From an uncultured Bacteroidota bacterium (GTDB taxonomy: Bacteria > Bacteroidota > Bacteroidia > Bacteroidales > F082), in NCBI GenBank assembly GCA_913055825.1, contig CAJXKB010000024.1, forward strand, positions 1 to 36,601: a stretch of 36,601 nt of DNA, given 5' to 3'. Below are positions 26,020 through 33,428 of this stretch, piece by piece; position 1 is the stretch's first letter, and each line of letters opens with the position of its first letter. The position numbers and the translations under genes were made by a program. Under the pieces are notes generated by a model that had not been told where the DNA came from, searched no databases, and was given only the letters and a program-made list of their open reading frames with translations.

Positions 26020-26050
26020 TTGACAAGCCCCCTGAAAATTGTTACCTTTG
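26020..26050 (+). promoter_or_regulatory. Promoter of queA
   Basis: TTG (26020-26022, within TTGACA) and TACCTTTG (26043-26050), spaced 20 bases. The start near 26057 gives a leader of about 54 bases before the ATG at 26111. It also shows that an ORF start at 26039 is not usable. Confidence 0.7.
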
Positions 26051-26110
26051 CCAGCTTTTAAAAACAAGGTAAACGGAATTAGGATTTTAAGAACTAAAGC
26101 AAAATATACC

Positions 26111-27163
26111 ATGAAATTATCACAATTTAAATTTGACTTACCCAAAGAATTAATTGCAAAATACCCCCCTCAGAATCGTGATGAAGGCCGAATGATGGTG
26201 GTTCATCGCAAGGACCATACTATAGAACACAAAAAATTTAATGATATACTCGACTTTTTTTCTGATGGCGATGCTTTTGTTATTAACAACACCAAAGTTT
26301 TCCCGGCACGTTTATACGGTGAAAAGGAAAAAACAGGAGCCAAAATCGAAGTTTTTTTGCTTCGTGAGTTAAACAAAGAAAGCCGGCTGTGGGATGTGTT
26401 AGTTGACCCGGCACGTAAAATCAGAATTGGAAATAAACTCTATTTTGGTGAAGAAGAAACCCTTGTGGCTGAGGTTATCGACAACACTACCTCACGTGGC
26501 CGTACTATCAGGTTCCTGTTTGACGGCTCGTATGATGAATTTAAAGCTACGCTGAAAAGACTCGGGGAAACTCCCTTGCCAAAAATCCATGAACGCAAAG
26601 TTGAACCCGAAGACGAAGAACGTTTTCAGACTATTTACGCCAAATACGAAGGTGCCGTGGCAGCACCTACTGCCGGACTTCATTTTTCAAGGGAGTTAAT
26701 GAAACGTCTTGAAATTCTTGGTGTTAACTTTGCAGAAATTACCTTGCATACCGGTTTGGGAAACTTTAGGGGCATCGAAGTGGAGGACCTTACCAAACAT
26801 AAAGTGGATTCTGAAGAGATGATTATCAAACCTGAAGCCGCTAATATTATTAATAAAGCCTGGGAAAATAAACACAGGGTGTGTGCAGTGGGTACCACCA
26901 GTATGAAAGCACTTGAATCGGCAGTATCCATCACCGGGAAAATCAAACCTTTTGAAGGCTGGACCAATAAATTCATCTTTCCGCCTTACGAATTTAAAAC
27001 GGCCAATGCTCTTATTACTAACTTTCATTTGCCGTATTCGCCTATGTTTATGATGGTTTGCGCTTACCTCGGCTACGATTTTGCTTTTGATATTTATCGC
27101 TTGGCCATCAAAGAAAAATATCAGTTTTTCACCTATGGTGATGCTATGCTGATTATGGATTAA
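26111..27163 (+). CDS. queA: S-adenosylmethionine:tRNA ribosyltransferase-isomerase
   Basis: 350 residues from the ATG at 26111. It transfers and isomerises ribose from S-adenosylmethionine onto preQ1 in tRNA, making epoxyqueuosine at the wobble position. Family marks: [13 protein letters not shown] at the start, [20 protein letters not shown] after [15 protein letters not shown]-like [26 protein letters not shown], and [13 protein letters not shown]. It has its own promoter, so it is only loosely joined to the uppP-truB unit upstream, and is followed by a terminator. Confidence 0.95.
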   Translation: MKLSQFKFDLPKELIAKYPPQNRDEGRMMVVHRKDHTIEHKKFNDILDFFSDGDAFVINNTKVFPARLYGEKEKTGAKIEVFLLRELNKESRLWDVLVDPARKIRIGNKLYFGEEETLVAEVIDNTTSRGRTIRFLFDGSYDEFKATLKRLGETPLPKIHERKVEPEDEERFQTIYAKYEGAVAAPTAGLHFSRELMKRLEILGVNFAEITLHTGLGNFRGIEVEDLTKHKVDSEEMIIKPEAANIINKAWENKHRVCAVGTTSMKALESAVSITGKIKPFEGWTNKFIFPPYEFKTANALITNFHLPYSPMFMMVCAYLGYDFAFDIYRLAIKEKYQFFTYGDAMLIMD

Positions 27164-27189
27164 TTATTAAAGAAAATCAATATTATTGC

Positions 27190-27224
27190 AAAAGCAGGGC
27201 TTAGTTGGAAATTCTGCTTTTTTT
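27190..27224 (+). terminator. Intrinsic terminator after queA
   Basis: AAAAGCAG (27190-27197) pairs with CTGCTTTT (27214-27221), continuing into a run of seven Ts. It lies 26 bases behind the queA stop. Confidence 0.75.
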
Positions 27225-27262
27225 AGTATGTCATTAAATTACAAGAAGTTAACCTATTAACT

Positions 27263-27333
27263 GAAACCGCCAAGTGCGAGAGCATGCTTGGTGGTGTGAG
27301 AGGGCGGGGGAGTAATCCCCTTACCTACTCGAT
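27263..27333 (+). mobile_element. Isolated 3' end of a group II intron (domains V and VI)
   Basis: Domain V: nine base pairs (27266-27274 with 27287-27295), a two-base bulge TG (27285-27286) on the 3' strand, three pairs, and a GAGA tetraloop (27278-27281). The catalytic triad CGC is at 27268-27270, its G in a G-T wobble with 27292, just as in functional introns. Domain VI: GAG/CTC and AGG/CCT pairs enclose a GGGGA-GTAA-TCCCC tip, with an unpaired A at 27327. This is seven bases before a 3' end at T27333 (ending AT), the expected branch point. No reverse transcriptase or domains I-IV are found upstream; queA and its terminator end 39 bases before. It is a 3' relic. Confidence 0.75.
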
Positions 27334-27446
27334 TTCACATTAGGAATCCAAATAGCAGGTATGATATTGATAACTTGCATATTGTAATGGTGAAAACAAA
27401 TGATTATTTTTCAATTGCTAAAATCGTGCCAGAATAAAAATGTTGT
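27334..27446. other. Spacer between intron relic and rpoN promoter
   Basis: About 110 AT-rich bases without ORF or clear structure; may contain further intron flank. Confidence 0.4.
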
Positions 27447-27454
27447 TACATTTG
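27447..27454 (+). promoter_or_regulatory. -7 promoter element of rpoN
   Basis: TACATTTG is a perfect TAnnTTTG, 33 bases before the ATG at 27488. The nearest upstream TTG is 29 bases away, too far for a standard pair. Confidence 0.45.
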
Positions 27455-27487
27455 TAAAAAAACCAATAAAAATAAAATGATGGGTAA

Positions 27488-28981
27488 ATGTTAAAACAAC
27501 GGTTACAACAAAAACTTTTGCAAAAGCTTTCTCCTCAGCAAATTTTGCTGATGAAACTTTTGCAGGTGCCCACCATTGAACTGGAGCAGCGTATTAAACA
27601 GGAAATTGAAGATAATCCGGCGTTGGAATTGGATGAATTGGACGGAAAGGATGATGAGCAGGATTTTCAGGATAATAATGATACTTCTGACGATTTTGCC
27701 AATGAGGGAACAGATACTTCTGACGAGAGACAGGACGATTTCGATATTGACGATTATTATAAAAGTGAAGATGAAATTCCTGAATATAAACTCCAGATCA
27801 ACAATCACAGCAAGGATGAAGAAAGAAGGGAAATTCCCATTTCTTCGGGCTTGACTTTTCATGAACTGTTACAACAGCAACTCGGTATGCGTCACCTCGA
27901 TGAGCATCATTATAAAATTGGCTTATATATTATCGGAAATATTGACGATTCGGGTTATTTGCAACGTTCAACTGATTCTATGGTAGATGACCTCGCCTTC
28001 ATGCATAACCTCACAGTCAAAAAGGAGGAAGTAGAGCGCGTGTTGAAATTAATCCAGGAATTTGATCCTGCAGGGGTGGGGGCACGCAATTTGCAGGAAT
28101 GCCTGCTGATCCAGCTTCAAAATAAATATAAGGGAGATAGTTCAGAAGCCGTTACACTCGCTTTAAAAATTATTAAACGCTATTTTAATGAGTTTACCAA
28201 AAAGCATTATCAAAAAATAATGAAAAGGGCCAACATTACCGAAGACCAGCTGAAAGAAGCCATGGAGGTGATATTAACCTTAAATCCCAAACCCGGAAAT
28301 TCACTCGGAGAAACTGCACGAAATAACCATTATATCATTCCTGATTTTACTATCACCAACCACAATGGCGAACTGGAACTTTCGTTAAATACATGGAATA
28401 CACCCGAGCTTCACGTGAGCAACACCTATTCGCATATGTTAAACCAACTTGCGAATGGTAAAAAGAGCAAATCGGACAAGGAGGCTTTTACGTTTATAAA
28501 AAACAAAGTTGATTCGGCTAAATGGTTTATTGAAGCCATAAAACAGCGTCAAAATACGTTGTATATCACCATGAAGGCCATTATGGATTATCAGAGAGAA
28601 TACTTTCTCAGTGGTGATGAAACCAAACTGAGGCCCATGATCTTAAAAAATATTGCCGATGTGGTTGGCATGGATATTTCTACTATATCGAGGGTAGCCA
28701 ACAGTAAATATGTTCAGACTCCTTTTGGTACTTTTCTGTTGAAAAGCTTTTTTAGCGAGTCGATGCAGAAAGAAAACGGCGACGAAGTTTCTACACGTGA
28801 AATTAAGACGCTCCTGAAAGATTTAATTGCCTCCGAAGATAAAACAAAGCCTTATACCGACGATCAGCTCACTCAATTATTAAAAGAAAAGGGCTATCCA
28901 ATTGCTCGCCGGACCATTGCAAAATACCGTGAACAATTGGGTATTCCCGTAGCCCGTTTGCGAAAAGAGCTGAGTTATTAA
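27488..28981 (+). CDS. rpoN: RNA polymerase sigma-54 factor
   Basis: 497 residues. Region I (about 1-50) is Gln/Leu-rich (QQKLLQKLSPQQILLMKLLQ) and receives signals from AAA+ activators. An acidic linker (about 50-105) follows, then the core-binding domain (about 115-300, with GYLQ, FDPAGVGARNLQECLL and LNPKPG), a helix-turn-helix region (DISTISRVANSKYVQTPFG), and the C-terminal RpoN box ARRTIAKYRE. It directs transcription from -24/-12 promoters. No activator is encoded in the window. A membrane protein gene follows after 10 bases and is probably co-transcribed. Confidence 0.96.
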   Translation: MLKQRLQQKLLQKLSPQQILLMKLLQVPTIELEQRIKQEIEDNPALELDELDGKDDEQDFQDNNDTSDDFANEGTDTSDERQDDFDIDDYYKSEDEIPEYKLQINNHSKDEERREIPISSGLTFHELLQQQLGMRHLDEHHYKIGLYIIGNIDDSGYLQRSTDSMVDDLAFMHNLTVKKEEVERVLKLIQEFDPAGVGARNLQECLLIQLQNKYKGDSSEAVTLALKIIKRYFNEFTKKHYQKIMKRANITEDQLKEAMEVILTLNPKPGNSLGETARNNHYIIPDFTITNHNGELELSLNTWNTPELHVSNTYSHMLNQLANGKKSKSDKEAFTFIKNKVDSAKWFIEAIKQRQNTLYITMKAIMDYQREYFLSGDETKLRPMILKNIADVVGMDISTISRVANSKYVQTPFGTFLLKSFFSESMQKENGDEVSTREIKTLLKDLIASEDKTKPYTDDQLTQLLKEKGYPIARRTIAKYREQLGIPVARLRKELSY

Positions 28982-28991
28982 TTTGTTGATT

Positions 28992-29603
28992 ATGAGTAAA
29001 ATAATCGCCCGCCTGTTTTCCTTTATTTTTCATCCGCTTTTGGTCCCCGTCTATTTTTTGCTGATACTTTATCAGCTTAAACTTCCGGAAGTGATGCTTG
29101 TGCCTGACAAATACAAAGTGTTGATGCTGGCTTTTGTATTTTCAACTACTTTTTTAATGCCGGTATTGTTTGCCCTTTTGTTGTGGGCAATGAAAATGAT
29201 TAAAAATCTATACGTACATGGTCGCGAAGAACGTACAATTCCTATGATTGGCGTGGCGGTATTTTATTTTCTTACTTTTTATGCTTTAAAACGAATGCCG
29301 GTTTTTCCTGTTTTCAAACTTTTTCTACTGGGCTCTACCGTGCTGGTGCTGCTGGGAATCGTAATTAATTATTTTTATAAAATAAGTTTACACCTTACAG
29401 CCTGGGGAGGGTTTGTAGCAGCCCTTACGGGGATGAGCTTTCAGTTTCATCAGACTTTTTATTTTTGGCTTTTTCTAGTGGTTTTCAGTTCAGGCCTCGT
29501 CGGATTTGCCCGCATTCAATGCCGGGCACATAACCAAACACAGATAAACCTTGGCTTTCTACTAGGATTCGTGGTGATGTTGGGACTGTTTTTATTTTTA
29601 TAG
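28992..29603 (+). CDS. PAP2-like integral membrane protein
   Basis: 203 residues from the ATG at 28992, six predicted membrane segments. The block GFARIQCRAHNQTQINLGFLLG near the C-terminus resembles the third PAP2 phosphatase motif (SR-x-x-x-x-x-H-x-x-x-D/Q), and KISLHLTAWGG resembles the His-bearing middle motif. REERTIP in an inner loop may represent the first motif. If active it would be a lipid phosphatase, but the motifs are degenerate, so the activity is open. It lies 10 bases after rpoN on the same strand. Confidence 0.6.
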   Translation: MSKIIARLFSFIFHPLLVPVYFLLILYQLKLPEVMLVPDKYKVLMLAFVFSTTFLMPVLFALLLWAMKMIKNLYVHGREERTIPMIGVAVFYFLTFYALKRMPVFPVFKLFLLGSTVLVLLGIVINYFYKISLHLTAWGGFVAALTGMSFQFHQTFYFWLFLVVFSSGLVGFARIQCRAHNQTQINLGFLLGFVVMLGLFLFL

Positions 29604-29630
29604 GTTATAGTCGTAAAAGACTTTCTTTTT
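29604..29630. terminator. Weak hairpin in a convergent gap
   Basis: AGTC-GTAAAA-GACT followed by TTTCTTTTTTT lies between the PAP2-like gene and the minus-strand beta-barrel gene. The stem has only four pairs. Confidence 0.35.
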
Positions 29631-30308
29631 TTAGAATGGCGTCAGTGTGATACCTACCGAGATAGGGTGTAATTCGGGACCATGACCGGTTTTAAACATC
29701 GACACAAGTTGATAAGAGGCAAACAGGTTAAATGATTTATATCCGATTCTAATAATCGGGCTGTAATTGAAAGTGTTCAACTGGCTGATATTTTTACTTT
29801 TTATGTTATACTGTGGGCCACCGGCTGTTAAAGCGCCAATATACTTTTCTTTGCTTCCTATCAAATAGCCTATTTTTAAGCCGATGCTGAATTTAAAACC
29901 TTTCTTTCCCCTAAATTTTAATTCCAACGGTAATTCAAGATAAGAAAGTGATATTTTATCTCTTTTGATTAGGCTTGTGTCAGCCGGAACAAGTTGAATA
30001 TCACTAGCCTTAATATCAGAAATTTTACCGTCTTTTAGGTTTAAATTATGACTTCCCACACCTAAGCCAATACCAAAGGTGGTGTATTTGCTTTTTCCTA
30101 CGGCAATATTATACGTGAGGAACACATTGGTGGCCTGGTTTAACACGCGTGCATTTACAGTAGAAGGGACACCGGTCCAAAAATCACTGAATAAGTCGAT
30201 CCCTACCGTTACTTTTCTTTTTGCGCTTTCGCTAAGTACTTGTGCATTAGTTTTCTGTGTGGGTATAAACAGAAGAAGTAAAAGTGCACCTATAAAAAAA
30301 CGTTTCAT
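29631..30308 (-). CDS. Outer membrane beta-barrel protein (PorT/OMP_b-brl-like)
   Basis: 225 residues with a signal peptide (about 1-22, ending TNAQ). The remaining sequence alternates hydrophobic and polar residues as in an eight- to ten-stranded barrel: FGIGLGVGSHNLNL, YLELPLELKFRG, FKFSIGLKIGYLIGS, YSPIIRIGYKSFNLFASYQL, and ends in an aromatic C-terminus (LTPF). YLELPLELKF is characteristic of the PorT/outer-membrane beta-barrel group of Bacteroidota. Specific role is unknown. Own promoter upstream. Confidence 0.78.
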   Translation of the reverse strand: MKRFFIGALLLLLFIPTQKTNAQVLSESAKRKVTVGIDLFSDFWTGVPSTVNARVLNQATNVFLTYNIAVGKSKYTTFGIGLGVGSHNLNLKDGKISDIKASDIQLVPADTSLIKRDKISLSYLELPLELKFRGKKGFKFSIGLKIGYLIGSKEKYIGALTAGGPQYNIKSKNISQLNTFNYSPIIRIGYKSFNLFASYQLVSMFKTGHGPELHPISVGITLTPF

Positions 30309-30332
30309 TCAATTAAATTTTAAATGTTTCTA

Positions 30333-30340
30333 CAAAGATA
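30333..30340 (-). promoter_or_regulatory. -7 promoter element of the beta-barrel gene
   Basis: TATCTTTG on the minus strand (30340-30333), 25 bases before the ATG. The -33 partner is not clear. Confidence 0.5.
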
Positions 30341-30355
30341 TAACAATTCCTGTTC

Positions 30356-30970
30356 CTAATTTTGCCCCGACAATAAGTTGTTGAGCAATTTTTGTACCTT
30401 TCCTGATTGCCAGCGGGCAGCCCCTTTTTTGCTCAGTACCACTTTTCCTTCTTTTGATATAATAAAAGTAGTGGGGATGCTACGGGTACTAAAATCGGGC
30501 GGAACAGAACTATAACGATAGAAGGGCATATTTTGGTATTGATGTTTCAGGATAAAGGCTTTTATTTTTGCGGGACTTTCATCGCTGAGCAACACGAAAT
30601 TAACACGATCTTTATATTTTTCATACAGGTCGCTGATGCCGGGTAGTTCGGCAATACATGGCGGGCACCATGTAGCCCAGAGGTTTACAAAAACCGGTTT
30701 GCCAAGTAGCTGGCCAAAAACATGGTTCTGACCTTCCTTATCGGTTATCACCCATTGCTTGGTTTCTTTGCTGATGGGATATTGCTGCGATTGGGACAGC
30801 TCTGACGGGGGTAAAGACGTTACCCGGATAAAAACGGCGGCAACTTGTGTACGGGTACCGGGAATTAGTAAAAGCAAAATAAAAAGAACAAATAGGAAAT
30901 CGGTTATAATGGTAAAAGGCTTCTTCGTGTGAAAATAATTGTGAATCAGGGCTTTTATTTTGTTCAGCAT
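30356..30970 (-). CDS. Membrane-anchored TlpA-like thioredoxin
   Basis: 204 residues. A short cytoplasmic N-terminus is followed by a membrane anchor (about 19-38), a linker, and a periplasmic thioredoxin domain (about 72-200) with the redox motif WCPPC (Cys102, Cys105), the cis-Pro stretch SIPTTFIIS, and the helix ELPGISDLYEKYK. It is typical of TlpA/ResA proteins that reduce periplasmic disulfides, for example in cytochrome maturation or oxidative damage repair. It begins 17 bases after the upstream gene on the same strand, so it probably shares its transcript. Confidence 0.88.
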   Translation of the reverse strand: MLNKIKALIHNYFHTKKPFTIITDFLFVLFILLLLIPGTRTQVAAVFIRVTSLPPSELSQSQQYPISKETKQWVITDKEGQNHVFGQLLGKPVFVNLWATWCPPCIAELPGISDLYEKYKDRVNFVLLSDESPAKIKAFILKHQYQNMPFYRYSSVPPDFSTRSIPTTFIISKEGKVVLSKKGAARWQSGKVQKLLNNLLSGQN

Positions 30971-30987
30971 AAGATGTAGGTTGGGGA

Positions 30988-31416
30988 TTAAGCCAATTGT
31001 GACCGCCTGTCCAGTAAAGCGTCAATTTCTTCCTGGCTCAGGTTCGGGTTTTTGAGCATCTCATCAATTTCGGCGATTTCTTTGGCAGGATCAGCAGGTT
31101 GTGGTGGGATTTGATGGCTTACGCCTGTATTTTCCGTTTCGGAAATAATTTCAAATTCAGATTCTCCCAGTTCTTCCCGAAGTTGTTTAATTAAGCCTTC
31201 TACCATATCTTTAACACCATCGCCAAACTGGCCTTGCAATTGATAGGCTATTTGATCTTTCATGGTTGCGTAATTGCTGAAGAAAAATTTAAATTGTTCC
31301 AGCATGGCTTTGCTGAGGCCGGGGATTTCATCCATCGAATGCTCTTGCTTTTCCATAAGCTTGTTAAAAAGCCGGAAAAGTTCGTCTAAATCCTGTTTAA
31401 ATTTATCCATATCCAT
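30988..31416 (-). CDS. Unknown small helical cytoplasmic protein
   Basis: 142 residues, not recognised. No signal peptide or membrane segment. The N-terminal 95 residues look fully helical and amphipathic (KFKQDLDELFRLFNKLM, LEQFKFFFSNYATMKDQIAY), then an acidic, proline-containing linker (about 92-112), then a short C-terminal helix pair with IAEIDEMLKNPNLSQEEIDALLDRR. It has a strong promoter with a palindrome over its -33 element, and is followed by the thioredoxin gene. Likely real given promoter, spacing and composition; function unknown. Confidence 0.65.
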   Translation of the reverse strand: MDMDKFKQDLDELFRLFNKLMEKQEHSMDEIPGLSKAMLEQFKFFFSNYATMKDQIAYQLQGQFGDGVKDMVEGLIKQLREELGESEFEIISETENTGVSHQIPPQPADPAKEIAEIDEMLKNPNLSQEEIDALLDRRSQLA

Positions 31417-31424
31417 GATGGCTG

Positions 31425-31456
31425 CAAAATTACTAATATTTTTAGTGTAAAATCAA
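31425..31456 (-). promoter_or_regulatory. Promoter of the helical protein-thioredoxin pair
   Basis: On the minus strand TTG (31456-31454) and TAATTTTG (31432-31425), spaced 21 bases. A perfect 9-bp palindrome, AAAATCAAA-A-TTTGATTTT (31449-31467), covers the -33 element and could be an operator. Confidence 0.6.
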
Positions 31457-31482
31457 AATTTGATTTTGAGCCAGGTATAAAT

Positions 31483-32307
31483 TTATCCTAAGGTAATCCC
31501 TGAAGCTAAAAACTGGCGAAGCAAAAGAAAACCTACAAAGAACAAAAAGGTGCTCACGGCATCTATTCGCTGAAAAGGTGGTAGTGTTTTTAACTTAAAA
31601 CCACGATTTTCAGGCCCTTTTGTCCATAAAAACGTAATTAAAATGACGAAGCCAAGCAGATAGATCATCTGTAGGTTGAACCGGGTTTCGTTGAAACAAA
31701 AACCAAAAACCATGAGCCAGGGAATGACAAAAGCAAAGAGAAAATAATTGGTTTTGATATGATCCTCATGAACATTGCGGGGGTTAATACCCAGCATGAT
31801 AAGTTTACCAATACTTAAGCCGGTCATATAAAGAAAATAAAGGGCAATAATCACGCTAACCACTAATATCACATCTCCGATATGCATCAATTGCGAAACT
31901 CGATAAACACCCGTACGTTGAATGGCATTCTCTACAAAAGTAGCAAACATCCGTGTAAACGAAAATACCATGACCCACAACATAAAAAATGAAAATGATT
32001 GTGTTTTACGCGGAATAAAAGTATAAACCACAAAAAAACTTATGCCCAGTATGAAATTCATGATCGGCCCTGACAAATAAACACTGATAATGGCATCGCG
32101 GGTCCAAACCGGGGAATGAGGCGGGCTAAGGAAATCAACGCCGGATAGTAATAGTTTTGCCCCGATATTTAAATCGTAACTGAAATATAATGTGGTGAGC
32201 CCTGTTAAAAACCGGATGAGATACCATGCAAACAGAGCGGCAAAAAATGAAACAACTATTGTTTGAAGCCACTCAAGCCCTTGTAAATATTTTTGATTGA
32301 GTTTCAT
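31483..32307 (-). CDS. Unknown polytopic membrane protein
   Basis: 274 residues, not recognised. Seven to eight hydrophobic segments (near 14-36, 82-99, 104-122, 146-167, 189-207, 212-229, 250-270), with polar loops containing NVHEDHIKTN and WTKGPENRGFKLK. Several features (SGPIMNFILGISFF, MHIGDVILVV) recall membrane-embedded metalloprotease or permease folds, but no HExxH motif is present. It has its own promoter. Length and codon use look normal for the genome. Confidence 0.6.
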   Translation of the reverse strand: MKLNQKYLQGLEWLQTIVVSFFAALFAWYLIRFLTGLTTLYFSYDLNIGAKLLLSGVDFLSPPHSPVWTRDAIISVYLSGPIMNFILGISFFVVYTFIPRKTQSFSFFMLWVMVFSFTRMFATFVENAIQRTGVYRVSQLMHIGDVILVVSVIIALYFLYMTGLSIGKLIMLGINPRNVHEDHIKTNYFLFAFVIPWLMVFGFCFNETRFNLQMIYLLGFVILITFLWTKGPENRGFKLKTLPPFQRIDAVSTFLFFVGFLLLRQFLASGITLG

Positions 32308-32330
32308 AAATCTCTAACCGGTAATTTTTG

Positions 32331-32361
32331 TAAAAGTAGGGAGTTTTATCCGAAACATCAA
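32331..32361 (-). promoter_or_regulatory. Promoter of the unknown membrane protein gene
   Basis: On the minus strand TTG (32361-32359) and TACTTTTA (32338-32331), spaced 20 bases; the -7 element ends in A instead of G. Confidence 0.45.
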
Positions 32362-32400
32362 CTATCCTGGTTATGCAGGAGCGTGCTAAATCTTTTTATC

Positions 32401-32432
32401 TTGACTTTAGTTAATGTTTTGCATTATCTTTG
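32401..32432 (+). promoter_or_regulatory. Promoter of the hydroxyproline dehydratase operon
   Basis: TTG (32401-32403, within TTGACT) and TATCTTTG (32425-32432), spaced 21 bases. The start near 32439 leaves a leader of about 145 bases before the activase ATG at 32584. Confidence 0.7.
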
Positions 32433-32440
32433 CTTTTGAA

Positions 32441-32529
32441 AATCAGATAATCATGCGACAAACCGCGACATACAATCCCATTTCACATCAAGCAGGCAAA
32501 TGCTTGTTTGAATGCTGGATTTTCTGATT
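32441..32529 (+). promoter_or_regulatory. Structured leader with a possible 24-codon upstream ORF
   Basis: AATCAGA (32441-32447) can pair with TCTGATT (32523-32529), enclosing an ATG-initiated 24-codon frame (32453-32527) whose stop lies inside the right arm. Translation of the short frame would open the stem. It is suggestive of translation-coupled control, but the stem is short and the peptide shows no proline or other telling codon run. Confidence 0.3.
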
Positions 32530-32583
32530 CTTTTCCTTCCCCAATTCGTTTTCCGTTTTATTAACCCGTTTAATATCCTTGTG

Positions 32584-33378
32584 ATGGAAGGAATTATTTT
32601 TGATATCAAGCATTATGCATTGCACGATGGCCCCGGCGTCAGGCAAACAGTATTTCTGAAAGGTTGCCCGCTTTCATGTTGGTGGTGCCACAACCCGGAG
32701 AGCCGGGGTAGCGAGCCTTTCTCTTTTCGTAAAGAGGAAAAGATAGATGGCCATGTGGTGGCTGAACAGGAAACCGTTGGCCGGAAAATCAATGTTCAGG
32801 ATTTGATGAAAGAAATAGAAAAAGACACTTTGCTTTTTGAAGAATCGGGAGGTGGCGTAACTTTCTCAGGCGGCGAGCCTTTGCTGCAATTCGATTTTAT
32901 GCTGGAGGCTTTAAAAAGGTGTAAAAGCCACGAAATTCATACATGTGTCGACACAACAGCTTATGTTTCAAAAGAAAAACTGCAACATATTGCTGAATTT
33001 ACCGATTTGTTTATGATTGATCTGAAACAGATGGATGACAGGTTACACAAAAAATACACAGGTGTGACCAATGTACTCATTCTTGAAAATATCCGGCGGC
33101 TGGATGCTGAAGGAAAGAAGATATGGATTCGTTATCCACTGATTCCGGATATGAACGATCAGGAAGAAAACCTGCTGAAAATGCTTGCTTTTTTGCAAAG
33201 GCTGAAACAAAAACCGGTTGTCAGTATTTTACCCTACCATAAAATAGGAAGCCATAAATACAAACGTTTTGGGTTGGAATACAAAATGAACGGAACGTAC
33301 GAACCGGAACCTGAACAAATTGAAAGGGTTAAAAACTTGTTTGAACAGGCTGGTTTTATTGCCTGTGTTGGCGGATAG
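32584..33378 (+). CDS. Glycyl-radical enzyme activase (HypD-activating radical SAM enzyme)
   Basis: 264 residues from the ATG at 32584. A longer in-frame start at 32512 would add a hydrophobic 24-residue tail with no family support. Radical SAM cluster motif CPLSCWWC (Cys spacing x3, x2), followed by HNPES, and the AdoMet motif FSGGEP. It makes the glycyl radical on the dehydratase encoded 50 bases downstream. Activases of this branch usually carry a ferredoxin-like insert with two further 4Fe-4S clusters right after HNPES; here only about 31 cysteine-free residues lie between HNPES and the VQDLMKEIEKD helix. The start of the insert has thus been lost or never gained, as in pyruvate formate-lyase activase. 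Oxygen-sensitive, cytoplasmic. Confidence 0.88.
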   Translation: MEGIIFDIKHYALHDGPGVRQTVFLKGCPLSCWWCHNPESRGSEPFSFRKEEKIDGHVVAEQETVGRKINVQDLMKEIEKDTLLFEESGGGVTFSGGEPLLQFDFMLEALKRCKSHEIHTCVDTTAYVSKEKLQHIAEFTDLFMIDLKQMDDRLHKKYTGVTNVLILENIRRLDAEGKKIWIRYPLIPDMNDQEENLLKMLAFLQRLKQKPVVSILPYHKIGSHKYKRFGLEYKMNGTYEPEPEQIERVKNLFEQAGFIACVGG

Positions 33379-33428
33379 CCGACTTTTTTTAGTCGAACAA
33401 GTTGTATCAAAATTTTAATTTGAAAAAG

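Noticed and set aside
12302-27333. A single trans-spliced group II intron spanning 15 kb
   Set aside because: The two relics have the same orientation, but intervening genes lie on both strands and the maturase is truncated; separate decayed copies are simpler.
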